Source: PALSA-270 sp963770915
GTDB taxonomy: Bacteria > Acidobacteriota > Terriglobia > Terriglobales > Acidobacteriaceae
Assembly (NCBI GenBank): GCA_963770915.1
Contig: CAVYRG010000001.1
Span: 1,240,001-1,304,000 of the forward strand
DNA length: 64,000 nt
Direction of reading: 5' to 3'
A model generated the notes under the pieces. It did not search any database. It was not told the DNA's origin and saw only the letters and a list, made by a program, of their open reading frames with translations. Shown in pieces: positions 54,723 to 64,000 of this stretch; within the stretch, counting starts at the first letter, position 1, and every line of letters starts with the position of its first letter. Both the position numbers and the translations under genes were made by a program.

Positions 54723-54935
54723 CGCATGAACCTCGGAGAAAACGCCCAAACCGCGCCTTGGACAAGCTACTCCAAGCGGATTGGCCGTAGCCCATTCTAG
54801 CTTGAGATGGTGTTGCGGTTGTGTGAATTCCGAACGCAGAGGGTTGAAAAGCTGCAAGGGATTGCACAACTTATGCAATGCAATCGCACCGCCGACACAG
54901 CGATGGCAATTCGCAGCGCGCGCTAAGGTCTTGCT

Positions 54936-55431
54936 CTATTCGCTGGCCGCCATTCCCAGCTTGTTGCACATGCCCTGGGCCAGTTCGTAAACCGCGCCGA
55001 ATTTTGGCTCGCGCCGATTCCGGAACTTCCTGCAGGCGCAACGCCATTTCGCACGAAAGCAGCATGGCGGTCACGCTGCCTTTGAGCTCATTGCGCAGGC
55101 TTTGTTCCGCTTCCTGCTTTGCCAAGTGGCCTTCACTTTGGCGGCGGCGCAAGGCAATTTGCAGCTCGCGTATTACGCGCGGCACGCCACTGATGGCGAA
55201 ATTTACATACACCGGAATGGCGGTTCCGATGTGCTGCAACACCAGGTCGCTTTCGTCGGGCTCCGCGTCCAGCAAAGACTGATCAAAGACCACCGCGGAG
55301 TAGTCCTCCGCGCGCAATTGCGCGGAGGCTTCCCGCAGCGATGCCGCGACCTGCATGGTTTCCGAAGTGGCTTCACGAATGGCGTTGGCGCAATCCTTGG
55401 CTCGCGCCGACGGCGTGATTAGTAGAATCAT
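54936..55431 (-). pseudogene. Receiver-like signalling protein with a C-terminal frameshift
   Basis: The N-terminal part (MILLITPSARAKDCANAIRE, then YSAVVFDQSLLDAEPDESDLVLQHI) looks like a receiver-type domain. A helical part follows (EQSLRNELKGSVTAMLLSCEMALRLQE) that resembles a kinase dimerisation helix without His. Near 55003 a run of four A on the minus strand has one base too many. With three, the frame reads KFGAVYELAQGMCNKLGMAASE and stops at 54936; as given it reads on into the glycosyltransferase region. This is probably a sequencing error. It sits between the NtrC-type regulator and the glycosyltransferase on the same strand. Confidence 0.6.
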
Positions 55432-55542
55432 GCAAGATGGAATTGCACGTTTTCAGCCACAACTCAAGGGTTGAAAACAAACCACTTGCGGGCAAGTGTC
55501 CGAATCGCCTTTCCCGCTCTGGGAAGCCCTTGCCGCCTCAGT

Positions 55543-56944
55543 CTATGGTTCCGACGTATATTCCTTCAGTTTTCGATAGAGCGTGGTCTTGCCGATCCCC
55601 AGCAGCCGTGCCGCCATCAGCTTGTCCCCGTTCAGGTGCGTGATGGTGCTGAGAATGGTCTGCTTCTCCAGCTCCGCCATAGGCAAAATTTTCGCAGAGC
55701 CATCGCCATTCTGTGGCGAGTTGCCGCTAGCCGCGCAGGGCAGAAGGCAAATCCGCGCCGCCGATGACCGGCCCGGTGGTCAGCGCCCACGCCCGCTCCA
55801 GGCAGTTTTCCAGCTCGCGAACATTGCCCGGCCAGTCGTAAGCCAGCATAGCCTTTAGTGCTTCATCGCTAAGAGTCTTCTCTTCGCCCGAGGTTCGCGA
55901 CAGCCGATCCAGAAAATATCCCGCCAGCAAGGGAACATCCTGCCGCCGCTCGCGTAGCGGCGGAATCCTAAGAGTGAGCACATTCAGCCGGAAGTACAGG
56001 TCACGGCGGAAAGTACCCTGCGCCACTCCTTGCTCCAGGTCGCGGTTGGTCGCGGCCAGAATCCGAACGTTGATGGGCACACGCTTGGTGCTGCCCACGG
56101 GACGGATCTCCTTCTCCTGAATCGCCCGCAACAGCTTGGCCTGGAGGTCGACCGGCAACTCTCCTACTTCGTCGAGGAAGACTGTGCCGCCTTCGGCGAT
56201 TGCCAGCAGGCCTTCCTTCGCCTGCATGGCCCCGGTGAAAGCGCCCTTCACGTAGCCGAACAATTCGCTCTCGATCAGGGTCGGGACCAGCGAACCGCAG
56301 TCCACCGGAATGAACGGCTTATCGCGAAAAGGGCCGGAGAAATGAATGGACCTGGCTACCATCTCTTTGCCGGTTCCGCTCTCTCCCAAAATCAGCACGG
56401 GATGGCTACTTTGAGCAGCCTTGGCAATGATGCGGTACAGCCGGTCCATTTCGGGGGCGCGGCCGATGATCCCGCTGAAGCCCTGCTTGGACTTAATCTT
56501 TTCCCGCAAAATGCGGTTCTCCGACTTCAACTTCAGGTGGCTGGAGACGCGCTGCAGCAGCAGCCTAAGCTCCTCCATGCTGAAGGGTTTGGTCATGTAG
56601 TCGTAGGCGCCGTTCTTCATGGCCTGCACCGCCGAGTGCACGGTGCCGTAGCCGGTGACTACGATGACGACGGCGTCGGGCCGCCGCTCTTTGATTTGCC
56701 GCAGCGCTTCCAGGCCGCCGGCCCCAGGCAACTTGAGGTCGAGCAACACGACGTCGATGGACTGAGAATCGAGCTGCCGGTAGGCTTGCTCGGCCGAATC
56801 GGCAACGTGGGAGTTGTAGCCCAGGGACTGGGCGACTTCACGGCAGGCTTCGCGGATGGCGCGCTCGTCGTCCACGATCATCAGGTTCAAGAAATTTGCC
56901 CCCTCGATCTGGGGCCGACTTACGGCAAGGGCTGCGCTGGTCAT
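55543..56944 (-). pseudogene. NtrC-family sigma-54 response regulator, frameshifted before its HTH
   Basis: From the ATG at 56944 the frame has a receiver domain (LMIVDDERAIREAC, phospho-Asp in VVLLDLKLPG, Lys in YDYMTKPFS), a sigma-54 AAA+ domain with GESGTGKE, the sigma-54 contact loop GAFTGA and the Walker B LDEVGE, and ends at a TAG at 55727 just after the AAA+ lid. In the next frame the missing C-terminus is complete: MAELEKQTILSTITHLNGDKLMAARLLGIGKTTLYRKLKEY, a Fis-type helix-turn-helix ending at 55543. One extra base near 55728-55735 explains this. If real, the protein would lack DNA binding. The ATG overlaps the stop of the kinase gene by four bases. Confidence 0.88.
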
Positions 56945-58149
56945 GATTGGTTTCCTCTTCTCCGATTCAAGTCTGATGTAGAAATTGTTGGAAAATGTCG
57001 GTCTGAATTTGATTGCGTGAGAAATTGGGGCTTTCCCCTCCCGGCCACGCGCGGCAAACGGATGATGAACTTCGTCCCTTCGCCGGGCGCGCTTTCGATC
57101 TGGATGGTTCCGCTTCCTTCTTGCACAATGCGCCTGACGCTGGCCAGACCAAGTCCGTTGCCCTCGCCATGCGGCTTGGTGGTGAAAAAAGTTTCGAAGA
57201 CGCGCGAGCGGGTTTGCGAATCCATGCCGCAGCCGCTGTCGGCGACCGTAAGTTCGACCCATTCCGCCGGAGGAGTTCCGGTCGCGGCCAAATCGGCTGA
57301 CGGACCCTGCTGTCGCGCGGCAGTCACCGTGATGCGCCCGCCATCCGGCATGGCGTCACGAGCGTTGAGCAGCAGGTTGAGAAGAATCCTCCGCATGGCC
57401 GCCGCGCCGATGCTGACCGCACCGCTATCAGCGGCCAATTCCGTTACCAGTTCCACGTTCTCGCCGAGCAGCCGGGACAGCAGATTGCGCATGTCGGCAA
57501 TCACTTCCGCCCATGACGCGGGAATCGCGTCATCTCCCTGCGGCCGCGCTACCCTAAGCAATTGCCGAACGAGGCTCGAGCTATGGCCGCCTGCCCGCCG
57601 GATTTCCTCCACATACGCGCGCAGGGGGTTCTCGCCCGTGAGCCCCGCGAGAAGAAGATCGCAATACAGCAAAATGCCGGTGAGCAGGTTATTGAAATCA
57701 TGCGCGACACCGCCCACCAACCGGCCCAGCGCTTCCATCTCTTGCGGCGGCGCGGAGGGCTTGCCGTCGAGATCATCGGCGCCGGCCTGAACACTGACGA
57801 GCAGCAGCTCCCGGCGGGATAGGACAAATTTGTACGTAGCAATCTGCATCGGCGTCTGCGAACCGTCTTTGCACCTGCCTAGGCCACGCCCCATCGACCA
57901 TGATCGGCCGCCTGTGGTTTCGGGGACAACCGCAGAAACTTTCGCCGCTACAAACTCGGAAAGCCGCCGATTTTGCATTTCCACGCCGTCCGCAAATCCG
58001 AACGATTGCGCGAAAGCCTGGTTGGCGCGCAGCAAGTGGTCGCCCTCCACAATCGCCAGGCTTCCGGGCCAGGCATCCATCACGGCGGCCAGAATGCTCG
58101 CCTCGGCGGTTTCCGAGTCCCTCGCGGGAAATTGAACGACAACACTCAT
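56941..58149 (-). CDS. Cytosolic sensor histidine kinase, partner of the NtrC regulator
   Basis: The 402-residue product has no membrane helix. An N-terminal PAS-like domain (about 20-125) is followed by the H-box GGVAHDFNNLLTGI (His near residue 150) of the NtrB-like type. The catalytic domain has LLLNARDAMPDG, VADSGCGMD and GEGNGLGLASV. It should phosphorylate the NtrC-type regulator, whose start codon overlaps its stop codon. The signal is unknown. It leads a minus-strand cluster that continues to the glycosyltransferase. Confidence 0.9.
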   Translation of the reverse strand: MSVVVQFPARDSETAEASILAAVMDAWPGSLAIVEGDHLLRANQAFAQSFGFADGVEMQNRRLSEFVAAKVSAVVPETTGGRSWSMGRGLGRCKDGSQTPMQIATYKFVLSRRELLLVSVQAGADDLDGKPSAPPQEMEALGRLVGGVAHDFNNLLTGILLYCDLLLAGLTGENPLRAYVEEIRRAGGHSSSLVRQLLRVARPQGDDAIPASWAEVIADMRNLLSRLLGENVELVTELAADSGAVSIGAAAMRRILLNLLLNARDAMPDGGRITVTAARQQGPSADLAATGTPPAEWVELTVADSGCGMDSQTRSRVFETFFTTKPHGEGNGLGLASVRRIVQEGSGTIQIESAPGEGTKFIIRLPRVAGRGKPQFLTQSNSDRHFPTISTSDLNRRRGNQS

Positions 58150-58178
58150 AGCTTGCGTCCTTCAATAGCCGGTTCATT

Positions 58179-58193
58179 GGGCAGAAATTGCCC
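58179..58193. promoter_or_regulatory. Inverted repeat upstream of the kinase gene
   Basis: GGGCA and TGCCC flank GAAAT, 30 bases upstream of the kinase ATG. It could be a regulator site; it does not have the GG-N10-GC spacing of a sigma-54 promoter. Confidence 0.3.
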
Positions 58194-58464
58194 GGTTTAA
58201 GCCCCAGTCCTAAAAGAGCGAGTCAACAAACCGAAGCTGCGTGAAGGAGCAAAAGGTCGCTGAATTTCGTTCCCAAACAGGAAATTGCCCACGCCAGCCT
58301 CGCTCCCGCTGCAGCTCCCCATTTGGGAAGTTTAGGCCCGAAGGCATCGCTTGCTAAGGCTGTTCGTCACAGGAATTTGTGACGGCTGAACTGAAACGGG
58401 AAGTGCAAAACAGAGGACTGAAACGGGAACGCATCCCTTTGCTTGCTGCACAAAGGCCGGTCTG
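58194..58464. other. Repeat-bearing intergenic region upstream of the kinase cluster
   Basis: It holds an inverted repeat GTCACA/TGTGAC around GGAATT (about 58366-58383) and a 13-base direct repeat ACTGAAACGGGAA at 58390-58402 and 58417-58429. No gene or clear promoter is visible. Confidence 0.4.
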
Positions 58465-59064
58465 CTAGTTCGAAATGGTAAGGGTCTGGGTAAGCCGAAA
58501 GGTTAGCCTAGCTTTGGCGGGAAGATTTACGTCCTCTTTTTCTGTCTGCTCGTTGGCAGCGGAAGCAGTGGCCACATATCGGGAGTCCTCTCGGTCTGGA
58601 GACTCGGCTTTGGCAAAGATGCTGGAAGTCTCCAGCGAAATCGACTTGCCGTTCAGCGAAATCGCGGTCAGCATAAGCCTCAGATAGCCCGCTTCATTCG
58701 GTCCCCCGGAGGCTTTGGCGGCCAGGACCCTTCCCTTCGTCTTTGTTCCACGCGGCACTAAGGTTTGCCCATCGATCACGATCGGGTCATCGACCACCGC
58801 TTCGAAGGCATCTCCCGCAAGCGAACTGGCGCTCGAAACTGGAGATTGCACGCGCACGGTCAGCAACGTTCCCGGTGGAAGCGAATTTGTCGTCAGCTCC
58901 GCGGTGGGCGAGACTCCGCTTTTAGCGGAAAGGCTTGCGAACGGGAGCTGCTGTCCGCTGCCGGAGCGCTGGTCCGGGGTAAGGACGGTGGTCTGCCGCG
59001 AACATCCCGCCAGGCTCACCAGCAGACCCAGCACGGCGAAAGTGGCGGCTTTCAGCGACTGCAT
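58465..59064 (-). CDS. Lipoprotein of unknown function
   Basis: The ATG at 59064 (AGGA upstream) gives 199 residues with a lipoprotein signal: a hydrophobic stretch (TFAVLGLLVSL) and the lipobox LAGC. The mature part contains SLPPGTLLTVRVQSPVSSASSLAGDAFEAVVDDPIVIDGQTLVPRGTKTKGRV, a beta-rich segment that resembles the TrbI/VirB10-type fold found in many acidobacterial secreted proteins. No catalytic residues are seen. It should be anchored to the inner or outer membrane. Confidence 0.7.
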   Translation of the reverse strand: MQSLKAATFAVLGLLVSLAGCSRQTTVLTPDQRSGSGQQLPFASLSAKSGVSPTAELTTNSLPPGTLLTVRVQSPVSSASSLAGDAFEAVVDDPIVIDGQTLVPRGTKTKGRVLAAKASGGPNEAGYLRLMLTAISLNGKSISLETSSIFAKAESPDREDSRYVATASAANEQTEKEDVNLPAKARLTFRLTQTLTISN

Positions 59065-59325
59065 GGATTGATCCTCGCTGCGACGTGCCCAATTGACAAG
59101 TCGCAAGGGGGATGCCATTGCCGGTGCTTGGAGAATCAGGAACTTAGAAGCAACGTGGCGCGAGATGGAAGGTACTTTTTGCCGAATCCGGCCATCATTG
59201 CCGGCTTGGGCTGGCTGCTTCTTAGACCTAACTTGTGCCGCCCGGCACCATTGGTGCTACACTGCCTCCCCGCAAGCCGAGTCTGGCTGTGCCCGCTCCT
59301 CACCAGTCTTTCCCCGGAGGGCAAA

Positions 59326-59997
59326 ATGCGCAAATGGGGGATCGTCGTATCGGCCTTCTACGTGGTCGTGCTCTTGCTGCTGGTCGTGCCCGGAACGATT
59401 TTCTTCGGCTTCTTCCCTGACATCAAGTCGCTGGCTCAACTCTATGACGCAGTGACGCAAGCCTATGCGTTTTGGTTTGTGTGGATTTCGGCCGGCATGG
59501 TCGTTCTGGGCGAGATACTCCTTCTGTGGCTGAGCGTAGACACGACGAAGAAGCGCCTCCGGCCGAGGACGCACGTTCTTGTTTCCGCTACGACGACGGC
59601 GCTGCTTGTGGCCTTGCTGACGTTTTCCGCCCTTATGGCGTTCGCCGCTGTGCTTTGGGATGACCGATTCGACCAGCGCGTAAACACGCCGGAGATGCTG
59701 GGCGCCTTTCTCATTCCCTGGCTGGTGTGGGGAATCCTGTTCTATCGTTTCTCGCGGGACGCGGACGACGCGGTTACGCGGGCGGTCTCCTGGCTAATGC
59801 GAGGCAGCGTGCTGGAACTGCTGATCGCAGTTCCTTCCCACGTGATCGTGCGGCGCAGAAACGATTGCTCCGCGCCCATGGTCACCGGCTACGGAATCGC
59901 AACCGGCATCGCGGTGATGCTGTTGTCATTTGGGCCCGGGGTGTTGCTGTTGTATAAGAAGCGCATCGAGGAGCATTCCTCGCGGGCTCGCCCGTGA
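59326..59997 (+). CDS. Integral membrane protein, unknown function
   Basis: GGAGG lies five bases before the ATG at 59326, so I use it although the frame is open far upstream. The 223-residue product has six probable membrane helices (for example GIVVSAFYVVVLLLLVVPG, ISAGMVVLGEILLLWL and MLLSFGPGVLLLY). A loop between the last two carries CSAP. I do not recognise a family. Confidence 0.75.
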   Translation: MRKWGIVVSAFYVVVLLLLVVPGTIFFGFFPDIKSLAQLYDAVTQAYAFWFVWISAGMVVLGEILLLWLSVDTTKKRLRPRTHVLVSATTTALLVALLTFSALMAFAAVLWDDRFDQRVNTPEMLGAFLIPWLVWGILFYRFSRDADDAVTRAVSWLMRGSVLELLIAVPSHVIVRRRNDCSAPMVTGYGIATGIAVMLLSFGPGVLLLYKKRIEEHSSRARP

Positions 59998-60066
59998 AAA
60001 GGCCTATGCAGGCCGGCCCACCCTTGGTATGATTTCGCGGAATTGTTGACACGATAGAACACCCAC

Positions 60067-60348
60067 ATGCCGGAAGAGAAAATAACCGATGATCAGCGGT
60101 CGTCGGGCGAAGCGCTTTCGGTGGCAACGCTGGACGTCTCTCCGGGGCGCAGACGGGCGGCAAAAGTGCTGCTTGTATTGGCTTGGCTCTGGATTATTGT
60201 CAAGGTTCTCGAACTTGCAGTGAACGGAGTCTCGGCAGATGCACTTGACATTACTAATCCATCGCCTCTTGGAATCGTGGGTTTTGGAAGCTTGATCGCG
60301 TATTTTTTCGTTAAACCCAAGAAGGCGAAGCCGGGCGCGCCATCCTAG
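60067..60348 (+). CDS. Small membrane protein, unknown function
   Basis: The 93-residue product has an acidic N-terminus, a positive stretch (GRRRAAKV) and two hydrophobic segments (LLVLAWLWIIVKVLELAV and LGIVGFGSLIAYFFV), ending with a Lys-rich tail. That suggests a two-helix inner-membrane protein. It follows the larger membrane protein by 69 bp on the same strand. Confidence 0.6.
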   Translation: MPEEKITDDQRSSGEALSVATLDVSPGRRRAAKVLLVLAWLWIIVKVLELAVNGVSADALDITNPSPLGIVGFGSLIAYFFVKPKKAKPGAPS

Positions 60349-60539
60349 ATTTCGCGGCGGCAGGGTGGATTTAGATTTGATGCGGCCGCAGAGTACGCTG
60401 TGCCCGACCCAGATAAGTTTTGTAGGAAGTGGACGAAATCATTGAACACGCGACTTTGTGTTTCGCCGTCCGCCGCGTGTTGCCTCTTCTTGGCTTGGGC
60501 CTATAACCGCCGTCGATCCGCTGACCCGCGCCAAACCGC

Positions 60540-62543
60540 TTAGTTCGACGCTCCTAATCCCACCGCAGCGCTTTGCGCGTCGTTTTCCGGCTGCGCGATC
60601 ACGCCGTCGAAGGGTGTGGCAGCGATGAAGCGTCCGCGCACCGTGTCAACGCTGCGCAGGGCGTATCCAGCGTCAGGGCCACGATGCCAATTGCTGCCGC
60701 CGTTGTCGCTTTCAAAAACTACGCCGGTCGCGGTGCTGGTGGCCAGCAGAAGCTTGCGGTGGTCATCGTAACTGATGGAGCTGATGTTCTTGTCCGGCAA
60801 GCCGTTCAGCATATGCTCCCAAGTTGCTCCGGAATCCGAACTGCGGTAGGCGCCTTCGCGCGCCGCCAGCAGAATCTCTCCGTTCGGCACGAGGGTAACG
60901 CCGCGAATGGTTAAAAAGGATGGCAGGGCAGCCTGCGTCCAGGTGGCGCCGCTGTCGTGGGAGATAAGAACGGCAATGCGTGTAGTGGCAACCAGAAGAT
61001 CTCCGCTGGCCTCCACCGATACCAGATCCATTTTGCCCAACACCGGCCCGCCGCTCCAGCTTTTGCCGTCGTTCGTGCTGGTAAACAAGCCGCCGGATGT
61101 GGCCGCCAGCCAGCGTCCCGGAACCACTTCGATGTCATCCACGCGAGCCGTGAGCGTGGAGCGGGAAATCGACTTGCGCGCCACCGTGACTCGTTTTTTC
61201 CCTCTGCGCACGGTGTGGAAAGTCGTCTTCTCGTTCACCACGCTGTTGATCGGCCGCCACAGGCTCGCATCCGGGGCAAGCAGGAAAATGCCGCGATTGG
61301 TTCCGGCGATCAGCGAGCCGTCGGCGGCTTGGCGAAGGCTGAATACGTCGCGCCCGTCCAGACCTTCGCTCTTCTGCAGCCAATGCTGCCCGGCATCGTG
61401 AGAAACGAAAACGCCGCCCCACTCCCGGTCGTTCAAAACGCCGACGTAGACGGTGTTGGGCTCGCTCTTGTCGGCAACTATCGATGTCACGTAGCGATGG
61501 CTGTAGCCGTGGTTGGAAGCGGCAAAGCTTTCGGCGCCGTTGTCGCTGGCCAGCACGCCGCCGCGGTCGGTCGCCAGAAGCACGCGCTGCGAATTGCGCG
61601 AATCGACCAAGACATCGTTCACGACGATTTCATTGCCGGTTACATGCCGCCATGACTTTCCGGAATCTGCCGTCTTCCACAACCCTTCGGTTGTTCCCGC
61701 GTAGACGATTGCCGGATTGCTGGGGTCCTGCATGAGCACGCGAGTGCGCCGCGCCGTAAACGGAATGCCCTGAATCTTGCTGAACAGGTCGCCGGCATTG
61801 GAACTCCTATAGATACCGGAACAAGCGCTGGCGAAGACGACCGACGGGTTGGAAGCATCGACGATGATGGAAAATACGTCGGAGTCGGTGATCATGCCTT
61901 TGTCGATCTGCCGCCAGCTGGCGCCGCCGTCGGCGGTTTTCCAGGCCAGGTGCCAAGTGCCGGCATAGACCACATTGGGATTCTTCGGATCGACGGCGAT
62001 AGATTCAATGTTCTTAATTTCGCTTTGATCGGAAGCGGAAATCCGCTGCCAGCTCTCGCCGGAATCGAGGGTGCGGTAGACGCCGTCGAGCGCGCCGGCT
62101 ACGAGCACATGAGAGTCGGAAGCCGCAAGCGCCAAGGCGCGAATGGATTTTCCATGCATGCCGGGCAGCGCTTCCCAGGTCTTGCCGCCGTCGCGGGAGC
62201 GGAACAGATCGCCGGCCTGCTGGTCGTCCACACTCCAGGCGGCTACGAAAATGGTTTTGGAATTTTGCGGGTCTACGATGATGTGGTCGAGAACATAGTC
62301 GTCGCCATCACCAAGATGAGCAAGGCGCGCCCAGCTATGGCCGCCGTCCTTGGAGGTGAAAAGCTCTCCTGTGCTGGTGCCCAGAAAAAGATGGTCTGGG
62401 TTCTGCGGATCGTAGCTGAGGCTGCGGGCGTCGCCGCCATCCGGCCCCAGGACTGCCCATTGCCCGGCCCATGAAACCGAAGCCAAAGACAGCACTACGA
62501 TCGCCGCAATCCACCATTTTCTCGAAGCGAAACCAGAACGCAT
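60540..62543 (-). CDS. Exported BNR/Asp-box repeat beta-propeller protein
   Basis: The 667-residue product has a signal peptide (WWIAAIVVLSLASVSWAG) and many Asp-box repeats of the form S-x-D-x-G-x-T-W: TSKDGGHSWARL, RSRDGGKTWEAL, RTLDSGESWQRI, KTADSGKSWRHV, STNDGKSWSGG, ISHDSGATWTQA and RSSDSGATWEHM. This is the multi-bladed fold of Ycf48, sortilin and sialidase-like proteins. No sialidase catalytic set is visible, so a binding role is more likely. A YVTN-type propeller occurs elsewhere in the window but is not related in detail. Confidence 0.88.
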   Translation of the reverse strand: MRSGFASRKWWIAAIVVLSLASVSWAGQWAVLGPDGGDARSLSYDPQNPDHLFLGTSTGELFTSKDGGHSWARLAHLGDGDDYVLDHIIVDPQNSKTIFVAAWSVDDQQAGDLFRSRDGGKTWEALPGMHGKSIRALALAASDSHVLVAGALDGVYRTLDSGESWQRISASDQSEIKNIESIAVDPKNPNVVYAGTWHLAWKTADGGASWRQIDKGMITDSDVFSIIVDASNPSVVFASACSGIYRSSNAGDLFSKIQGIPFTARRTRVLMQDPSNPAIVYAGTTEGLWKTADSGKSWRHVTGNEIVVNDVLVDSRNSQRVLLATDRGGVLASDNGAESFAASNHGYSHRYVTSIVADKSEPNTVYVGVLNDREWGGVFVSHDAGQHWLQKSEGLDGRDVFSLRQAADGSLIAGTNRGIFLLAPDASLWRPINSVVNEKTTFHTVRRGKKRVTVARKSISRSTLTARVDDIEVVPGRWLAATSGGLFTSTNDGKSWSGGPVLGKMDLVSVEASGDLLVATTRIAVLISHDSGATWTQAALPSFLTIRGVTLVPNGEILLAAREGAYRSSDSGATWEHMLNGLPDKNISSISYDDHRKLLLATSTATGVVFESDNGGSNWHRGPDAGYALRSVDTVRGRFIAATPFDGVIAQPENDAQSAAVGLGASN

Positions 62544-62632
62544 AGCGACTCCCCCAGGGACCTAGCGAGGCCCAAAGGCCAGCCTGACAGCGTAACCACT
62601 GCCAATCAAGTTACCGAAGGGAAGGGAAAGAA

Positions 62633-62663
62633 GGGCCGGTCGAGTTCCGACTGCGACCGGCCC
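62633..62663 (-). terminator. Rho-independent terminator after the PKD/OmpA-like gene
   Basis: GGGCCGGTCG and CGACCGGCCC form a perfect 10-bp stem with an 11-base loop. On the minus strand the stem is followed by TTCTTTCCC, a weak T-rich tail, 18 bases after the stop codon. Confidence 0.65.
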
Positions 62664-62680
62664 AGCTCCTTTCGATTGTG

Positions 62681-64000
62681 TTAGTTAGCCTTGGCCTTAG
62701 ACATCTTCTTAGCCGCGGCATGGGGATGATCCGGCACGGCTTTCACTTTGGATTCATCCACGGTTTGCGGTGCCTTCGCCCGAGAACGTCGCACCCGGCG
62801 GGACCACCCAGAATTCGGTGGTCATGGTGCCCGCGCTTCCGGTACGGGTCTCGATGCGCGTGGGATCAATCGCCTGCTTCGCTTCGCCGCCCGAGAGATA
62901 CGCCTTTGCGTCGACAGCGCGTTCCCCCGCCAGATTCTTACGCTTTTCGGTGGGCTCGGCATTGCCGACGATCACCAGCTTGTTGTCGGCATTCTGCTGC
63001 AGGTTCTTGGCCACGTCGTCGAGGATGGCCTTGCACTCGTTATCCACGCGCCACGGTTTCCCGATTTTGGCCATCTTCGAGAAATCACACTCGCTCAGCT
63101 TGCTGGCTTGCGGCGGGGGCGGAGGCGGAGGTTCGACCGTCGCCTGCGTCGAAGCGGATGTGTTGAGCCCGCGCTGGTCGGTGCAAGTCGCGGTCACCGT
63201 AATGGGACCGGGAGAAGCGCCGCTGGTATTCAAGGTCGCCGTATCTCCGCTGCCGGAAATGCTGCCGCCGCTGGCGGTCCAGCCCGCTACCGTGACCGGC
63301 ACGCTGTCAGGGCTGGTGCAAGTGCAGGAGACCGTCACCGTTCCGCCGGTCTGCACCGAGGTCGGATTGGCGGAGCAGGACATGGTCGGCGGATGCTTGG
63401 GCAGCTCTTTCACGGTGAAAGAAGCCGAACAGCTCATCGCGCCGCCCTTCTTCATTTTGGGATCGTTCACGTGAGCCGTAACCGTGTAGCTGCCGCCGGC
63501 GAGGCCGTTGGTATCAATGTTGGCAGTGGTGTCTTTACCGGTGATTTTTCCGCCGGTGCTGGCCCAGTCATAGGTCAGCGTGTGCTTGGGATTCGCATTG
63601 CTCACGGTCGCGGTCGCGGTGATCGGCTCGCCCACCATCACCTCAGAGGGCTGCACCGAACAACTGAGCGAAGGCGTCAGTTCGGGCGCGCCGCCGAGAT
63701 TGAACAACAGGCCGGCGCGCAGGCGAACGCCGTTCAGGGCCACGCGGCGCAAGTCGGGAAAGGCCTGATCGACGAAATTCGCGTAGTTGTGCCGCCCCAA
63801 AACATAATCCGCTTCGAACAGGCGGATGGATAGGCGTGGCCACGCCGGCAAATCGATTCCCCCTCCGAGCACTGCGCCGAGGCCATTGTCGCCCGTCAGA
63901 TTGTTCACATTCAGGTGGTTCAAACCGATGAGCGTATGGGCGAAAAAATTCATCCCTGGTGTGCGTAACATCACTCGCGGTCCTACCGACAAAGTAGTTT
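62681..64000 (-). CDS. Outer-membrane protein with PKD-like repeats and OmpA-like C-terminus, partial and frameshifted
   Basis: The gene runs off the right edge, so its start is missing. The visible N-terminal part (LRTPGMNFFAHTLIGLNHLN, then FEADYVLGRHNYANF and GVRLRAGLLFNLGG) looks like the end of a small beta barrel. Two PKD/Ig-like segments with paired cysteines follow (LSCSVQPSEVMVGEPITATATVSN and MSCSANPTSVQTGGTVTVSCTC), then a Pro-rich hinge and a domain with AKNLQQNADNKLVIVGNAEP and NLAGERAVDAKAYL, which fits OmpA-type peptidoglycan binding. The frame stops at 62754, but one base missing near 62765 would continue as PQTVDESKVKAVPDHPHAA to a stop at 62681. That tail is Lys/Ala-rich. 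Confidence 0.8.

Noticed and set aside
58179..58193. Sigma-54 promoter in front of the histidine kinase
   Set aside because: The GG and GC pairs are 8-9 bases apart instead of 10, so it does not meet the -24/-12 rule.

Overview
The window most likely comes from an acidobacterium (Acidobacteriota, Terriglobia-like). It carries an Oar-type TonB-dependent receptor with a carboxypeptidase-regulatory N-domain, a duplicated FtsX/MacB orphan permease of the kind common in this phylum, a CIRCE-controlled hrcA-grpE-dnaJ operon, TTG/GTG/CTG starts and many intergenic repeats that begin TTGTCATTCCGA. This is an inference from gene content; no rRNA or true tRNA gene is present to confirm it.

Layout. 0-9 kb: a small secreted coiled-coil protein, a broken MscS channel, an FkbM methyltransferase, a secreted protein, a TonB-dependent receptor whose first third is riddled with frameshifts, then rho behind an omega-like gene. 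9-13.5 kb: a beta-propeller protein, msrA-msrB, a dienelactone hydrolase and small conserved proteins. 13.5-17 kb: the most interesting region, with a Ro60/Rsr (TROVE-vWA) gene. Upstream of it, on the same strand, are three RNA candidates whose sequence fits YrlA-type Y RNAs: tRNA mimics with T-arm, closed acceptor-like stem and D-arm in circularly permuted order. An ORF6N regulator sits among them, with a 27-bp palindrome upstream that recurs inside its own coding sequence. 17-24 kb: a frameshifted comM/yifB ATPase, a PAS histidine kinase, an acyltransferase, a thiolase, and a strong promoter-terminator unit encoding only a 13-residue lysine-rich peptide. 24-33.6 kb: an UvrD-like helicase-nuclease, rsmE, dnaJ, grpE, hrcA, an Mrp ATPase and an FKBP isomerase. 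33.7-36.7 kb: an HExxH protein and a possible PD-(D/E)XK nuclease pair. 36.8-40.4 kb: cydAB with a perfect CRP-type box, then a thioesterase pair. 40.7-48 kb: TPR, SDR, LON-domain, ADOP permease and a MoxR/vWA pair. 48-49.3 kb: a RES/Xre toxin-antitoxin module. 49.4-64 kb: a second MscS, a Tat-exported flavoprotein, a CDGSH protein, a histidine kinase/NtrC regulator/glycosyltransferase cluster, membrane and lipoproteins, a BNR-repeat protein, and a PKD/OmpA-like protein that runs off the end.

How the genes work together. Several transcription units are clear: msrA-msrB (methionine sulfoxide repair), hrcA-grpE-dnaJ (and perhaps rsmE) under HrcA, cydA-cydB (low-oxygen respiration), the kinase-NtrC pair with a 4-bp overlap, and the antitoxin-toxin pair with a promoter that overlaps its likely operator. 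A family of about 170-190 bp MITE-like elements with shared termini occurs three times, and shorter relatives lie in several other intergenic gaps.

Sequence quality. Single-base frameshifts, several next to homopolymers, affect MscS, the TonB receptor, yifB, NtrC, a receiver-like gene and the OmpA-like gene. Some or all may be assembly errors rather than decay.
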